From Bradyrhizobium sp. 186 (GTDB lineage: Bacteria > Pseudomonadota > Alphaproteobacteria > Rhizobiales > Xanthobacteraceae), in the NCBI RefSeq assembly GCF_023101685.1, contig NZ_CP082164.1, positions 5,146,001 through 5,210,000 on the forward strand: a stretch of 64,000 nucleotides of DNA. The letters are read 5' to 3'. Both the position numbers and the translations under genes were made by a program. Under the pieces are notes generated by a model. It saw only the letters and a list, made by a program, of their open reading frames with translations, had not been told where the DNA came from and did no database searches. Shown here in pieces: positions 1-8,319 of this stretch (positions within the stretch are counted from its first letter, which is position 1; each line of letters starts with the position of its first letter).

Positions 1-62
1 TGACCGGGACGAACGGGATGTCGTTGGCGCGGCCCACGGCCCACCCGCCCAAGTTTCAAATG

Positions 63-299
63 TCAGGACATCAGCCAGCCGGCAAAGCGCCAGGCCATCC
101 AGGCGAGGGCGCCGATCCAGCCCAGCATTGCGATCCCCGCCACGCCGAGCCCACAAAGCGCAAACAGCGAATTTTTGGGCTCTTGTGCATCGGATAGTTT
201 TTCAATCGTATCAATTTGGCTCACAGCATCCCCTTGCCTTGCGGCTTGCTGTTCATTGGTCTCTGCTCGTTCGTGAAAATTCACCGGCCGTCGCTCCAT
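63..299 (-). CDS. small membrane protein, unknown function
   Basis: A 78-residue product with a hydrophilic, Gln/Glu-rich N-terminal half and one hydrophobic C-terminal segment rich in Gly, Ala and Trp (about residues 44-75), so it is probably a single-pass or hairpin inner-membrane protein. The frame stays open upstream, but the extra residues look non-coding, so the ATG at 299 is preferred; an ATG at 332 is possible. The tail resembles that of the small protein at 22488-22649 (shared pattern I-x-M-L-x-W-I-G). No function is recognised. Confidence 0.5.
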   Translation of the reverse strand: MERRPVNFHERAETNEQQAARQGDAVSQIDTIEKLSDAQEPKNSLFALCGLGVAGIAMLGWIGALAWMAWRFAGWLMS

Positions 300-538
300 C
301 TCACGTGGACGTGAGACGATCTGGCTGTCCATGCAGGCGGGCATGCGCTGATTACAGACACTTTCGGACGCCTTCAGCTGGGAAAAAGCGGCAACTCGCC
401 ACATGGCGATTGGTTGCGGCGGTCCGGCCGGAATCCGTCGCCCAGCGCACACGCTTTGCGAGTGTGCCTCCCGGGTGACAGCTCGAATCGAAAAAGAGTG
501 CTAATTGATGCTCAGCTACTCCCCGGGGAAACTATCCA

Positions 539-1285
539 ATGAAAAAATTGCCACTTGCGATCGCCGTCCTCGCGATGAGCGCCAGCAGCGCGTTTTCCGC
601 CGATCTCGCGGCGCGGCCTTACACCAAGGCCCCCCCGATGGTTGCCGCGATCTATGACTGGAGCGGCTTCTACATCGGTATCAATGGTGGCGGCGGCTCC
701 GCCCACACCTGCTGGGACCTCGTGTTCCCGGGCGGCTCCATTCCGGAGGGCTGTCATAATTCCACCGGTGGCACCGTCGGCGGTCAGGTCGGCTATCGCT
801 GGCAATCGGCCAGCTGGGTCTTTGGTGTCGAAGGGCAGGGCAACTGGGCCGACTTCTCGGGCAGCAACGTCACGCCGGTCGGCGGCAACCCGCTTGGCGG
901 GGGGAGCATCCGGACCCGGATCGACGCCTTCGGGCTGATCACCGGCCAGGTCGGCTATGCCTGGAACAACGTCCTCTTCTATGTGAAGGGCGGCGGCGCG
1001 GTCGTGAGCGACAAATACGACGTGATCTTCGCCGGGGCCGTGATCGATACCGCCAAGGAGACGCGCTGGGGCGGCACGGTCGGCGCGGGCCTTGAGTTCG
1101 GTTTTGCGCCGAACTGGTCGGTGGGCGTCGAATACGACCACATCTTCCTCAATGACCGGGACACCACGCTGACGGCGGTCCCCGGTGGTGGCGCTGCCGG
1201 CACTGTTCGCGTTCGCCAGGACGTCGATATGGGCCTGGTCCGCCTGAACTATCGCTTCGGCGGCCCGTTGATCGCAAAGTACTGA
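539..1285 (+). CDS. Omp31-family outer membrane beta-barrel porin-like protein
   Basis: A 248-residue outer membrane protein. Residues 1-20 form a Sec signal peptide (MKKLPLAIA..SAFSA), and the mature protein begins DLAARPYTKAPP, as in Omp31/RopB-like proteins of Bradyrhizobium. Alternating hydrophobic strands with repeated Gly/aromatic patterns (DWSGFYIGINGGGG, VGYRWQ, EYDHIFL) fit an 8-stranded barrel, and the last residues (VRLNYRFGGPLIAKY) form a typical final strand. The family is abundant in the outer membrane; a transport role is not established. A close paralogue lies in the integrative element at 43579-44376. A GC-rich hairpin follows the stop codon. Confidence 0.9.
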   Translation: MKKLPLAIAVLAMSASSAFSADLAARPYTKAPPMVAAIYDWSGFYIGINGGGGSAHTCWDLVFPGGSIPEGCHNSTGGTVGGQVGYRWQSASWVFGVEGQGNWADFSGSNVTPVGGNPLGGGSIRTRIDAFGLITGQVGYAWNNVLFYVKGGGAVVSDKYDVIFAGAVIDTAKETRWGGTVGAGLEFGFAPNWSVGVEYDHIFLNDRDTTLTAVPGGGAAGTVRVRQDVDMGLVRLNYRFGGPLIAKY

Positions 1286-1291
1286 GCGCGC

Positions 1292-1320
1292 GGGGCGGCG
1301 GTTCGAACGCCGGCCGCCCC
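1292..1320 (+). terminator. hairpin after the porin gene
   Basis: GGGGCGGC at 1292-1299 pairs with GCCGCCCC at 1313-1320, seven bases after the porin stop. There is no T-run, so it may only protect the mRNA 3' end. Confidence 0.4.
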
Positions 1321-1465
1321 GACCAGATCCTGATCGCTCGCGCTGATAGCCAGCCAATTTCGTCGTGGTTTTGACGCCTGTTTTCGGCGTGCGCCGCGTT
1401 GAAGGAGAGGGCGGATCGCGCAATTGATGCCGCGCCCGTCGAGGTCTCCTTCAGGCGAGGTTTTC

Positions 1466-1850
1466 ATGTCGATCAGTGCGATTGCTTCCTCCACCGCGGC
1501 GGTGACGACGTCCCCGTCGACCGCCACGACGTCGTCCTCCGAGGCATCATCGACGTCGGCGACAGCGTCGACATCAGCCACGTTCGTCGACGTCAGCGAC
1601 CTCATCCTCGCAATCGGCGGGTGAAAGCTCGGGTTCCGGAGGCGGCGGCAGCTCGGCTAAGTCCATCGTCAGCGAGGTCTCCACCACCATCAACGGGATC
1701 ACCACCACGACCATCACCTATTCCGACGGCACGACTGAGGTCGAGACGTCGGCGAGCACGCAAGGCAGTCAGTCGGGACAGACCTACAACGCGCAAGGCA
1801 CGCTTGACGCCAACGCCACCAGCACGTCCGGTGCGAGCGCCGGCGTCTGA
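1466..1850 (+). pseudogene. Ser/Thr-rich small protein, frameshifted
   Basis: The ATG at 1466 opens a Ser/Thr/Ala-rich frame that stops at 1624. A second frame continues with the same composition up to the TGA at 1848-1850 and contains SAKSIVSEVSTTINGITTTT and a YSDGTTE segment. The two frames join if one T is removed from the TT at 1583-1584, which restores a run of Thr and Ser codons and a protein of about 127 residues. The second half resembles small secreted or structural Ser/Thr-rich proteins of Bradyrhizobium; this is from memory. It may be a real lesion, an assembly error, or phase variation, although no clear slippery tract is present. Confidence 0.55.
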
Positions 1851-2631
1851 GCGAACGCGCCCGCCAGTGCAGAGGGGGTACGGATAGAAGCGTCCCGCAG
1901 CGCCTGCCCGAACCAGCCCAAACCCATCCTTAAGCTTTGGCGTTCTTTCTCTGCGACACGCGACTTCTGCGCGAGTTTTCAAGGGATTGCGCCGACCAGG
2001 CCGGCGCAGAATTACCAATCCCTGATCGAACCTTTGGGCGTCGCCGGAGACCAATGAGTGTATTGGGGATTTCAGCGCCCAATACCTAAACGGACGCCGC
2101 CAAGCGATGATATTCCGCTTGCGCGGCGTTGCGCTTTTCCGGGATCAATTCGATGCGTACCAGCCGAACGGAAACGGTACGAACGGCCAGGCCATCTGGT
2201 TGTCGTTCGAGGCTTTCGGCGGCGCCTCGACGGACGTCTTGACGACCGCAGCAGGCGGCGTCGATGGCACCGCCAAGCGCAGACAGGCACACTGCAAATT
2301 CATTGTAGTCGCCCCAGCCAGTAAGCATTTTTCAAAATTCAGTGTCTGTCGAAAATTCGCTGTCAGTTCAAAATCGCCACGCGTCCTCAAAACGGCGCGC
2401 TCATTCTCAAGTCTCGCGCCCATTCTAAAAGAACCGGCAGTGGCTTTCAACCGGTCTCGCCGCTCCCTCATGAGAAGTAAGGTTGACCGGTTAGGTTAAG
2501 GGAGAGCGGTTGTTGCGGCCGCTTTGGCGACTGTTATCAGATTGGTCCCGGCTCGCGACGGGCTGCCTGCAATCCGTGCTCACACAAGATCACAGTTCGT
2601 CGCGGCGCTTGAATCTTGTGAGTTCTGCGTC
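1851..2631. other. about 780 bp with no confident gene
   Basis: Frames on both strands are short and lack convincing family features or ribosome sites. The only candidate worth noting is the short minus-strand frame at 2145-2303, listed separately. Confidence 0.4.
2145..2303 (-). CDS. possible small protein with an ASNDN motif
   Basis: A candidate of about 52 residues whose C-terminal half reads PPKASNDNQMAWPF and then more aromatic residues. Strings such as ASNDN or ANDN are common in short Rhizobiales proteins, which is the only reason to list it. No ribosome site or domain is evident, and competing frames overlap it. Confidence 0.25.
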   Translation of the reverse strand: MNLQCACLRLAVPSTPPAAVVKTSVEAPPKASNDNQMAWPFVPFPFGWYASN

Positions 2632-2826
2632 ATGTCTTTCGATCGCAACGTCCGAACCGTCAATCCGCAGTCGAGCTGGGCCGAGATCTGGCACCTCTGG
2701 ACCGTGATCGTGCCGCGCCGCTCGATCAACGGGCAGCTCGTTTACGGCAAGGTCTGGCGCCGCCACGACGGCCGCGACTGGATCTACCGAAGGTTCACAG
2801 AGTACGACGGCGAAGAGGCGGCCTGA
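2632..2826 (+). CDS. small hypothetical protein
   Basis: A 64-residue protein beginning MSFDRNVRT, rich in Trp and Arg (WAEIWHLWTV, VWRRHDGRDWIYRR). The frame is open further upstream, but the added residues look random, so the internal ATG at 2632 is taken. The composition suggests a small folded beta-rich protein. No family is recognised. It is convergent with the OpgC-like gene, 22 bp away. Confidence 0.5.
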   Translation: MSFDRNVRTVNPQSSWAEIWHLWTVIVPRRSINGQLVYGKVWRRHDGRDWIYRRFTEYDGEEAA

Positions 2827-2848
2827 AGCGGCATCGCTGCCGCCGGGC

Positions 2849-4018
2849 TCACGCAGCCTTCGCCACTGCTGGCTTGGGCGGCGGTGGCTTCAGCGGCTTG
2901 TCCTGCCGCTTCGACCAGGAAATGTAGTAGGCCACCGTCGTCATGATCGCGATGCCGGCGATGCTGACGAAGAGCTGGGCGAACAGCGAGCCCGAGCTCA
3001 TCGACAGCTCGAAATGGCCGACGAACGACAGGAACACGCCGACGCAGAACACGGCGAGCGATTGCTGGCCGCAGACGATGATCGGATCGAACACCTTCCA
3101 CTCCAGGCCTGGCCACTCCTTCGGCACGAAGCGGATCACCAGGATCACGATCACGACGAAGTGGATGAAGCGGTAGGGCGCGAGGTTGGTCTTGTCGTTC
3201 GGGTTGAAGGCCGAGAACAGCCACTGCGGGAAGCTGCCGCCGAGGCTCGGGAAGCGGCCGGCCATGGTCATGAGCAGCGCGAACAGCATATAGGCGAGGC
3301 ACAGATAGAGCGTGATCGGCGCGTTGATCAGCGTCATAGAGCGCCGCGCCCCGCCCATCGCGCACCAGGCGCCGAACACGAACAGCACCTGCCAGCAATA
3401 CGGGTTGAAGTACCATTGTCCCGCCGGATAGGCGTTCAGATTCCAGCCGAAGTGACGCGCGGAGAGCCACAGGATGATGGACAGCGCCATCGTCAGGTCG
3501 GGCTTGCGCAGCATGAACCAGAGCACCGGCGGGAACAGCCCCATCAGCACGATGTAGAGCGGCAGCACGTCGAGATTGAGTGGCTTGAAGCGCAGGAACA
3601 GGCCCTGCCGCAGCGTCTCGGTGGCGTTGTCGACGAGGCCGGCCACGTTGAACTCGTTGATCATCTCGGAATCGCCGAAGCGCAGCGCCAGATAGCTGAT
3701 CGAGGCGATGTAGATCACGAACAGGATGATGTGGGCGACGTAGAGCTGCCAGACGCGCTTGGTGAGCCGGGTGGCGCCGACGAGGAAGCCCCGCTCCAGC
3801 ATCATCCGCGCATAGACGAAAGAGGCGGTGTAGCCGGAGATGAAGACGAAGAGGTCGGCGGCGTCGGAAAAGCCGTAATTGCGTGTCGTGATCCAGTTCA
3901 CGACGTTGTCGGGGATGTGGTCGAGGAAGATCGCCCAGTTCGCGACGCCGCGAAACAGGTCGAGCCTGAGGTCGCGACCTTTTTCAGGAAGCGTTGCGCT
4001 GATGTTCAGGAAGGCCAT
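2849..4018 (-). CDS. opgC: OpgC-family membrane acyltransferase
   Basis: A 389-residue polytopic inner-membrane protein of the OpgC family, whose members add succinyl groups to osmoregulated periplasmic glucans. The N-terminal family signature is present (GRDLRLDLFRGVANW, then FLDHIP, then SDAADLFVFISGY), followed by about ten hydrophobic segments and a Lys/Pro-rich cytoplasmic tail. Asp and His in the LDLFRG and LDHIP segments are the conserved family positions. The reading frame extends upstream to 4123, but MAFLN at 4018 fits the family start. The gene appears monocistronic. Substrate specificity is inferred from family only. Confidence 0.85.
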   Translation of the reverse strand: MAFLNISATLPEKGRDLRLDLFRGVANWAIFLDHIPDNVVNWITTRNYGFSDAADLFVFISGYTASFVYARMMLERGFLVGATRLTKRVWQLYVAHIILFVIYIASISYLALRFGDSEMINEFNVAGLVDNATETLRQGLFLRFKPLNLDVLPLYIVLMGLFPPVLWFMLRKPDLTMALSIILWLSARHFGWNLNAYPAGQWYFNPYCWQVLFVFGAWCAMGGARRSMTLINAPITLYLCLAYMLFALLMTMAGRFPSLGGSFPQWLFSAFNPNDKTNLAPYRFIHFVVIVILVIRFVPKEWPGLEWKVFDPIIVCGQQSLAVFCVGVFLSFVGHFELSMSSGSLFAQLFVSIAGIAIMTTVAYYISWSKRQDKPLKPPPPKPAVAKAA

Positions 4019-4287
4019 GCGAAGGGGCTTTCGGAGGGGACACTGGCAAACACGAACGTCGGCGGGACGGTCGTAACCGCTCGGGGCTTCCCGCCGGGAG
4101 TGCGGCGGGGGCGAGATTGTCACGGCTCGGCATAATGACTATACCCGTCGGCAGAGTAACCCAAGGGGTCACGGAATCACCGGTCAAATTCCCGAAAGGT
4201 GTCTCTATACTATCCCTGAGGTTTCCACCAACTGCCTCGGTGACGCACAGACTTCGCCGCACAGACTATTAAGGATCCGGCCGTCCA

Positions 4288-4593
4288 ATGAACGCACGCA
4301 TTTTCAAGCCCGCCAAGAACGCGATGCAATCGGGGAAGTCCACGACCCGGGAATGGCAGCTTGACTACGAGCCGGAGCAGCCGCGCGCGGTCGAGCCGCT
4401 GATGGGCTGGACCTCGTCCGGTGACATGAAGCAGCAGATCACGCTGCGCTTCCACACCAAGGAAGAGGCGGTCGCCTATTGCGAGCGCAAGGGCATCGCC
4501 TACCAGGTGATCGAGCCCAAGGAGTCGGTACGCCGATCGGCCGCGTATGCCGACAATTTCTCGTTCCGCCGCGGCGAGCCCTGGACGCACTGA
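4288..4593 (+). CDS. NADH dehydrogenase accessory subunit, NDUFS4/18-kDa-like
   Basis: A 101-residue protein of the ETC complex I subunit conserved-region family, homologous to mitochondrial NDUFS4. Such proteins bind the peripheral arm of alphaproteobacterial complex I near the N-module. Visible hallmarks are the N-terminal basic ARIFKPAKNAMQSGK segment, the central GWTSSGD turn, the helix FHTKEEAVAYCERKGI and the terminal DNFSFRRGEPWTH. The length matches the bacterial family. It is monocistronic, as usual, and lies upstream of a palindromic repeat. Confidence 0.9.
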   Translation: MNARIFKPAKNAMQSGKSTTREWQLDYEPEQPRAVEPLMGWTSSGDMKQQITLRFHTKEEAVAYCERKGIAYQVIEPKESVRRSAAYADNFSFRRGEPWTH

Positions 4594-4617
4594 GAGCAAT
4601 CCACAAACTATGAATCC

Positions 4618-4701
4618 GTCATGCCCGGGCTTGTCCCGGGCATCCACGTTCTTCATGCAGCGTGGCTAGGCGTGGATGGCCGGGACGAGCCCGGCCATGA
4701 C
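4618..4701. repeat. Bradyrhizobium-type palindromic repeat, copy 1
   Basis: Long imperfect inverted repeat: GTCATGCCCGGGCTTGTCCC at the left is mirrored by ...AGCCCGGCCATGAC at the right, with CATCCACG/CGTGGATG on the inner side and a short loop. A second copy at 57022-57106 lies inside pbpC. It could fold into a stable hairpin in RNA and may act as a bidirectional terminator between 4593 and 4812. Confidence 0.8.
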
Positions 4702-4811
4702 GACGGGGAGCGACCGGTCGCCCCAAGTTCCCCAGCATATCCCTTGGCAGCGATTCCACCGCGTGCTTCGCTCTCCCGCGAGGCGTGACGGGATCATGAC
4801 GAGGTGGGGGT

Positions 4812-5306
4812 ATGGCCGGGCGTGACCAGCTCGACGGCGTCGATCTGAAGATACTATCCGAGCTGCAGCAGGACGGGCGGGTCCGCAACAACGAGCTCGC
4901 GCTGCGCGTCGGCGTCTCCGCGCCCAACTGCCTGAGGCGGCTCAAATCCCTGTTCAGCCGCGGCGTGATCCGGGCGATTCGCGCCGTCATCGACGAGCGG
5001 CTGCTCGGCTACGAGGTGGTGTCGTTCGTCTCCATCCAGCTCGCCAGCCAGGCCCAGCCGGTGCTGGAATCATTCGAGAGCTCGATCGCCGCAATCCCGC
5101 GCATCCAGCAGTGCTGGCGAATTTCGGGCGACACCGACTATCTCCTGAAATGCGTGGCGCCGAGCGTGGAGAACATGCGCCAGCAGCTGCTGCATTTCGC
5201 CGCGATGCCGAACGTGAGGAACGTCCGCAGCTTCCCGGTGCTGGGCGTCGCAAAGGACGTGCCGCTGCCGTTGCAGGAGATCGCGGCGTCCGCGTCGGCA
5301 GGGTAG
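4812..5306 (+). CDS. Lrp/AsnC-family transcriptional regulator
   Basis: A 164-residue regulator. Residues 6-60 form the winged HTH (LDGVDLKILSELQQDGRVRNNELALRVGVSAPNCLRRLKSL is the usual AsnC_trans_reg pattern), and residues 65-150 form the RAM/AsnC ligand-binding domain with the central GDTDYLLKC signature. Members bind DNA as octamers and respond to amino acids. The neighbours give no clear target; the leucine catabolic operon is about 1.8 kb downstream but has its own divergent regulator. The ATG at 4812 follows GAGGTGGGGGT, a good ribosome site. Confidence 0.9.
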   Translation: MAGRDQLDGVDLKILSELQQDGRVRNNELALRVGVSAPNCLRRLKSLFSRGVIRAIRAVIDERLLGYEVVSFVSIQLASQAQPVLESFESSIAAIPRIQQCWRISGDTDYLLKCVAPSVENMRQQLLHFAAMPNVRNVRSFPVLGVAKDVPLPLQEIAASASAG

Positions 5307-5538
5307 GGGACCGCGCGTTTAGGCGTAATTCTGTCAGGCTCGCAGAAAATCCCGAAGACACGAAGGGTGCCTAAAGCTTAGTAACTCACCTAACTGTGAC
5401 ATGTGATTTGGGAAGTGCTGCAATGCGCTGAGAAGTGATTGCCGGTTCCGGGGCGCCGCCTACATGCGAGGTGTGAACCTCAGCGTGTGTCGCATGCCGA
5501 GGACTCTTTTGTGGGACCCTGAAGCAGGAAAAGACAAC

Positions 5539-5835
5539 ATGACCTCGACCTCGAAGACGTTTGTCGCGTCCGCTGCGACGCTGTTTGCATCTGCGTTCCT
5601 GGTGATGACCGCACCCGCCGCGCGGGCCGACGACTTCTGCATCACCAATGGCGCCCAAGCCGCTCACGGCTGCGGCTTTCCGACGATGGAGGCCTGTCGG
5701 GCCGCGGCCGGTGGCATCGGCGGCTCGTGCTCGCAGAGCGGCGCGAAGAGCACGAACGACTCTCTCGCCTATCAGCCGAAGCAGACGCGGTCGCGTACCA
5801 AGCTTCGCCCCGGCGCACAGACCAACTCGAACTAA
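5539..5835 (+). CDS. DUF3551-family secreted protein
   Basis: A 98-residue exported protein with a signal peptide (residues 1-30, ending APAARA) and a short Cys-containing domain (FCITNG, then HGCGFPTMEACRAA, then GGIGGSCS), the pattern of the DUF3551 family common in Bradyrhizobium. Three mature Cys residues may form disulfides. The start at 5539 follows GGAAAAG; the frame is open to 5464 but the extra residues lack sense. It converges on the AraC-type gene with a strong hairpin between them. Function is unknown. Confidence 0.8.
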   Translation: MTSTSKTFVASAATLFASAFLVMTAPAARADDFCITNGAQAAHGCGFPTMEACRAAAGGIGGSCSQSGAKSTNDSLAYQPKQTRSRTKLRPGAQTNSN

Positions 5836-5864
5836 CACCTGAATCCGAGATCGGTTTCGAAACA

Positions 5865-5898
5865 TTGCGGCCTCCGGGGTCTCTCTCGGAGGCCGCAA
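5865..5898. terminator. bidirectional hairpin terminator
   Basis: Perfect 12-bp stem: TTGCGGCCTCCG (5865-5876) and CGGAGGCCGCAA (5887-5898) with a 10-nt loop, followed by AAATTAT. It lies between convergent genes ending at 5835 and 5937. Confidence 0.8.
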
Positions 5899-5936
5899 AA
5901 TTATGACGGTCAGATGATAGCGCGCTCGTACGCGGC

Positions 5937-6965
5937 TCAGCGATACTTGTCGCGAAACTCGCGCGGCGAGGCGCCAGTCCAGGTGCGGAAGGCGCGGGAA
6001 AAACTCTTTTCGTTGCGGAAGCCGGCGATCTCCGCGATCCGCTTGATCGGCGTGCGGCCGCGCATCAATTCCTGCTTGGCGAGCTCGAACTTCGCCTCTT
6101 CCTTGAGATCGCGCAGCGAGGTCGCTTCCTCGCGCAGGCGGCGATGCATGGTGCGGGTGGAAAGCGCCAGCTCGCTCGCGACGTCCTCCGCACCGAGAAT
6201 GCGGCCGCGCGCATTGCGAAGCACGCGACGGACGCGTTCGACCAGCAACCGGTCGCGCCGATAGGGCAGTACGGTCAGCCGCAGCGCGCCTTTGAGCATG
6301 CTGTCGAGGTCGGCCGGACTGCGGGTGAGCGGCAGCGAGAGATAGTGCTTGTCGAAGACAATGCCGGCGCGATCGCCGCCGAAGCGGACGGTTTTGCAGA
6401 AGATGGTCGGATAGACCGAAACATGGTGCGGCTCGGGAAAGGGAAATTCCGCGGCGCGGAGTGCGATCGCGGAATCGACGGCCCAACATGAGAAGCCAAG
6501 CACATAGCGGAGCAGGGTGACCAGGCAGAACTCGCGGAGAGCACCGAGGTCGCGCTGCTCGCGAATGGAGATGATCGCGGTCTCCTCGCTGACGGCGAGC
6601 TCGAACAGGACGTCCTCGGTCAGGAGACGGTGATGCCGGCACCAGCGCTTGAGCGCGACCTCGAGATTGGGCGCGGTGATCGAGGCGCGGCACAGCATGC
6701 CATAGGAGCCCCAGGGCAGCCGGCGCGAGAACCAGCCGAGCGCCTCGTCGTCGAGTTCGCGCATGGCATGGCCCGCGAGCGCCTCGAACTGGGCCGCCGT
6801 CACCCGCCCGTCTGTCGATTTGACCAGGTCCGCCGTGACCTGCCCCCGGCTCAGGGCCTCCGCCGGATCCCGCCCGTAACGCGCATAGGCGGTGACCACG
6901 CCGCGGACGAAGGCGGCAGGGGTCATGGCGCGGCGGGGCGTGGCGGTCGCGGCTTGGAACGGCAT
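5937..6965 (-). CDS. AraC-family regulator, divergent to the leucine catabolic operon
   Basis: A 342-residue AraC/XylS regulator. Residues about 20-210 form the N-terminal effector domain of the arabinose-binding-like type found in OruR/ArgR-like AraC proteins ([13 protein letters not shown], and the RWCRHHRLL segment). Residues about 240-342 hold two HTH motifs ([19 protein letters not shown] and [20 protein letters not shown]), with the classical second-motif end [12 protein letters not shown]. The start at 6965 is preferred to longer forms because the family begins near this point. It diverges from liuA with 100 bp between, so it probably controls that operon; this is inferred from position only. 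Confidence 0.88.
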   Translation of the reverse strand: MPFQAATATPRRAMTPAAFVRGVVTAYARYGRDPAEALSRGQVTADLVKSTDGRVTAAQFEALAGHAMRELDDEALGWFSRRLPWGSYGMLCRASITAPNLEVALKRWCRHHRLLTEDVLFELAVSEETAIISIREQRDLGALREFCLVTLLRYVLGFSCWAVDSAIALRAAEFPFPEPHHVSVYPTIFCKTVRFGGDRAGIVFDKHYLSLPLTRSPADLDSMLKGALRLTVLPYRRDRLLVERVRRVLRNARGRILGAEDVASELALSTRTMHRRLREEATSLRDLKEEAKFELAKQELMRGRTPIKRIAEIAGFRNEKSFSRAFRTWTGASPREFRDKYR

Positions 6966-6975
6966 GAAAAATCCT

Positions 6976-6989
6976 CGCCAAACTTGGCG
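6976..6989. promoter_or_regulatory. candidate operator in the araC-type/liuA divergent region
   Basis: CGCCAA-AC-TTGGCG is an inverted repeat with perfect 6-bp arms, 11 bp from the regulator start and 76 bp from liuA. It is the only obvious dyad in the 100-bp shared promoter region. Confidence 0.35.
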
Positions 6990-7065
6990 GAAAATGCAAC
7001 CTTTTAGACCGAAGCGGCGCCGGCGCGGGGGTAGGTTCGGGCCCGATAAAAATGGAGGAATCGCC

Positions 7066-8238
7066 TTGAACATCCCGAGCATCGATTTCGATCTGGGCGA
7101 AGACATCACCATGCTGCGCGACACGCTTCGCGCCTTCGTGGAGGCTGAGATCGCGCCGCGCGCCGCCGAGATCGAGAAGGCCAATCTGTTCCCGGCGGAC
7201 CTCTGGAAGCGCTTTGGCGACCTCGGCCTGCTCGGCATGACTGCGCCGGAGCAATATGGCGGCTCCAGCATGGGCTATCTCGCCCACGTCGTCGCCATGG
7301 AGGAGATTTCGCGCGGCTCGGCCGCGGTCGGGCTCTCCTACGGCGCCCATTCCAATCTCTGCGTCAACCAGATCCGCCGCAACGGCAACGACGCGCAGCG
7401 ACAGCGCTATCTGCCCAAGCTGATCTCCGGCGACTATGTCGGTGCGCTCGCGATGTCCGAGCCCAACGCAGGATCGGACGTGGTCTCGATGAAGCTGCGC
7501 GCGGACAAGCGCGGCGACCGCTACGTGCTCAACGGCTCGAAAATGTGGATCACCAATGGCGGCGATGCCGACGTGCTCGTGGTTTACGCCAAGACCGATG
7601 CGGAGGCCGGCCCGCGCGGCATGACCGCGTTCCTGGTCGAGAAAGGCTTCAAGGGCTTTAGCCATGGTCCGCATCTCGACAAGCTCGGCATGCGCGGCTC
7701 CAACACCTATCCCTTGTTCTTCGATGAGTGTGAGGTGCCGGAAGAGAACGTGCTCGGCTGCGTGGGCGAGGGCGTCAAGGTGCTGATGTCCGGCCTCGAC
7801 TATGAGCGCGCGGTGCTCTCCGGCGGTCCGCTCGGGATCATGGCGGCCTGCATGGACGCAGTGGTGCCCTACATGCACGAGCGCAAGCAGTTCGGCCAGC
7901 CGATCGGCGATTTCCAGCTCATGCAGGGCAAGCTCGCCGACATGTATTCGACCTGGCAGGCGACGCGCGCCTATGTTTATGCGGTGGGGCGGGCCTGCGA
8001 CCGCGCCAATCACGCCCGCAGCTTACGCAAGGATGCCGCCGCCGCGATCCTCTATTCCGCCGAGAAGGCGACGTGGATGGCGGGCGAGGCGATCCAGGCG
8101 CTCGGCGGCATCGGCTACACCAGCGAATTTCCCACCGGGCGGCTGTGGCGCGACGCAAAGCTCTACGAGATCGGCGCCGGCACCTCGGAAGTTCGCCGCA
8201 TGCTGATCGGCCGCGAGCTGATGGTCGAGACCGCCTAA
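7066..8238 (+). CDS. liuA: isovaleryl-CoA dehydrogenase
   Basis: A 390-residue FAD-dependent acyl-CoA dehydrogenase that oxidises isovaleryl-CoA to 3-methylcrotonyl-CoA in leucine catabolism. It has the ACAD signatures ([35 protein letters not shown], then [20 protein letters not shown]) and the isovaleryl-CoA-dehydrogenase position of the catalytic Glu (E247 in [15 protein letters not shown]), which distinguishes it from other ACADs. The TTG at 7066 is chosen as start because GGAGG lies 8 nt upstream and the length matches the family; the open frame to 6892 overlaps the divergent gene. It is the first gene of the operon with liuB, liuD and liuE. Confidence 0.93.
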   Translation: MNIPSIDFDLGEDITMLRDTLRAFVEAEIAPRAAEIEKANLFPADLWKRFGDLGLLGMTAPEQYGGSSMGYLAHVVAMEEISRGSAAVGLSYGAHSNLCVNQIRRNGNDAQRQRYLPKLISGDYVGALAMSEPNAGSDVVSMKLRADKRGDRYVLNGSKMWITNGGDADVLVVYAKTDAEAGPRGMTAFLVEKGFKGFSHGPHLDKLGMRGSNTYPLFFDECEVPEENVLGCVGEGVKVLMSGLDYERAVLSGGPLGIMAACMDAVVPYMHERKQFGQPIGDFQLMQGKLADMYSTWQATRAYVYAVGRACDRANHARSLRKDAAAAILYSAEKATWMAGEAIQALGGIGYTSEFPTGRLWRDAKLYEIGAGTSEVRRMLIGRELMVETA

Positions 8239-8319
8239 GCCTCCGCGCAATTGGAATTGCCGCGAAACTGATCCAACCTGTCGCGGCCTCTCACCACGTC
8301 ACAAGAAACGCGGGACCAC

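Noticed and set aside
3014..4135. A 373-codon plus-strand frame opposite the OpgC-like gene
   Set aside because: It is highly charged with Glu/His/Arg-rich repeats typical of antisense frames in GC-rich DNA.
5386..8013. An 875-codon open frame on the minus strand across the AraC-type regulator and liuA
   Set aside because: It is antisense to two well-supported genes, full of low-complexity Arg/Ala/His stretches, and has no recognisable motif; an effect of high GC content.
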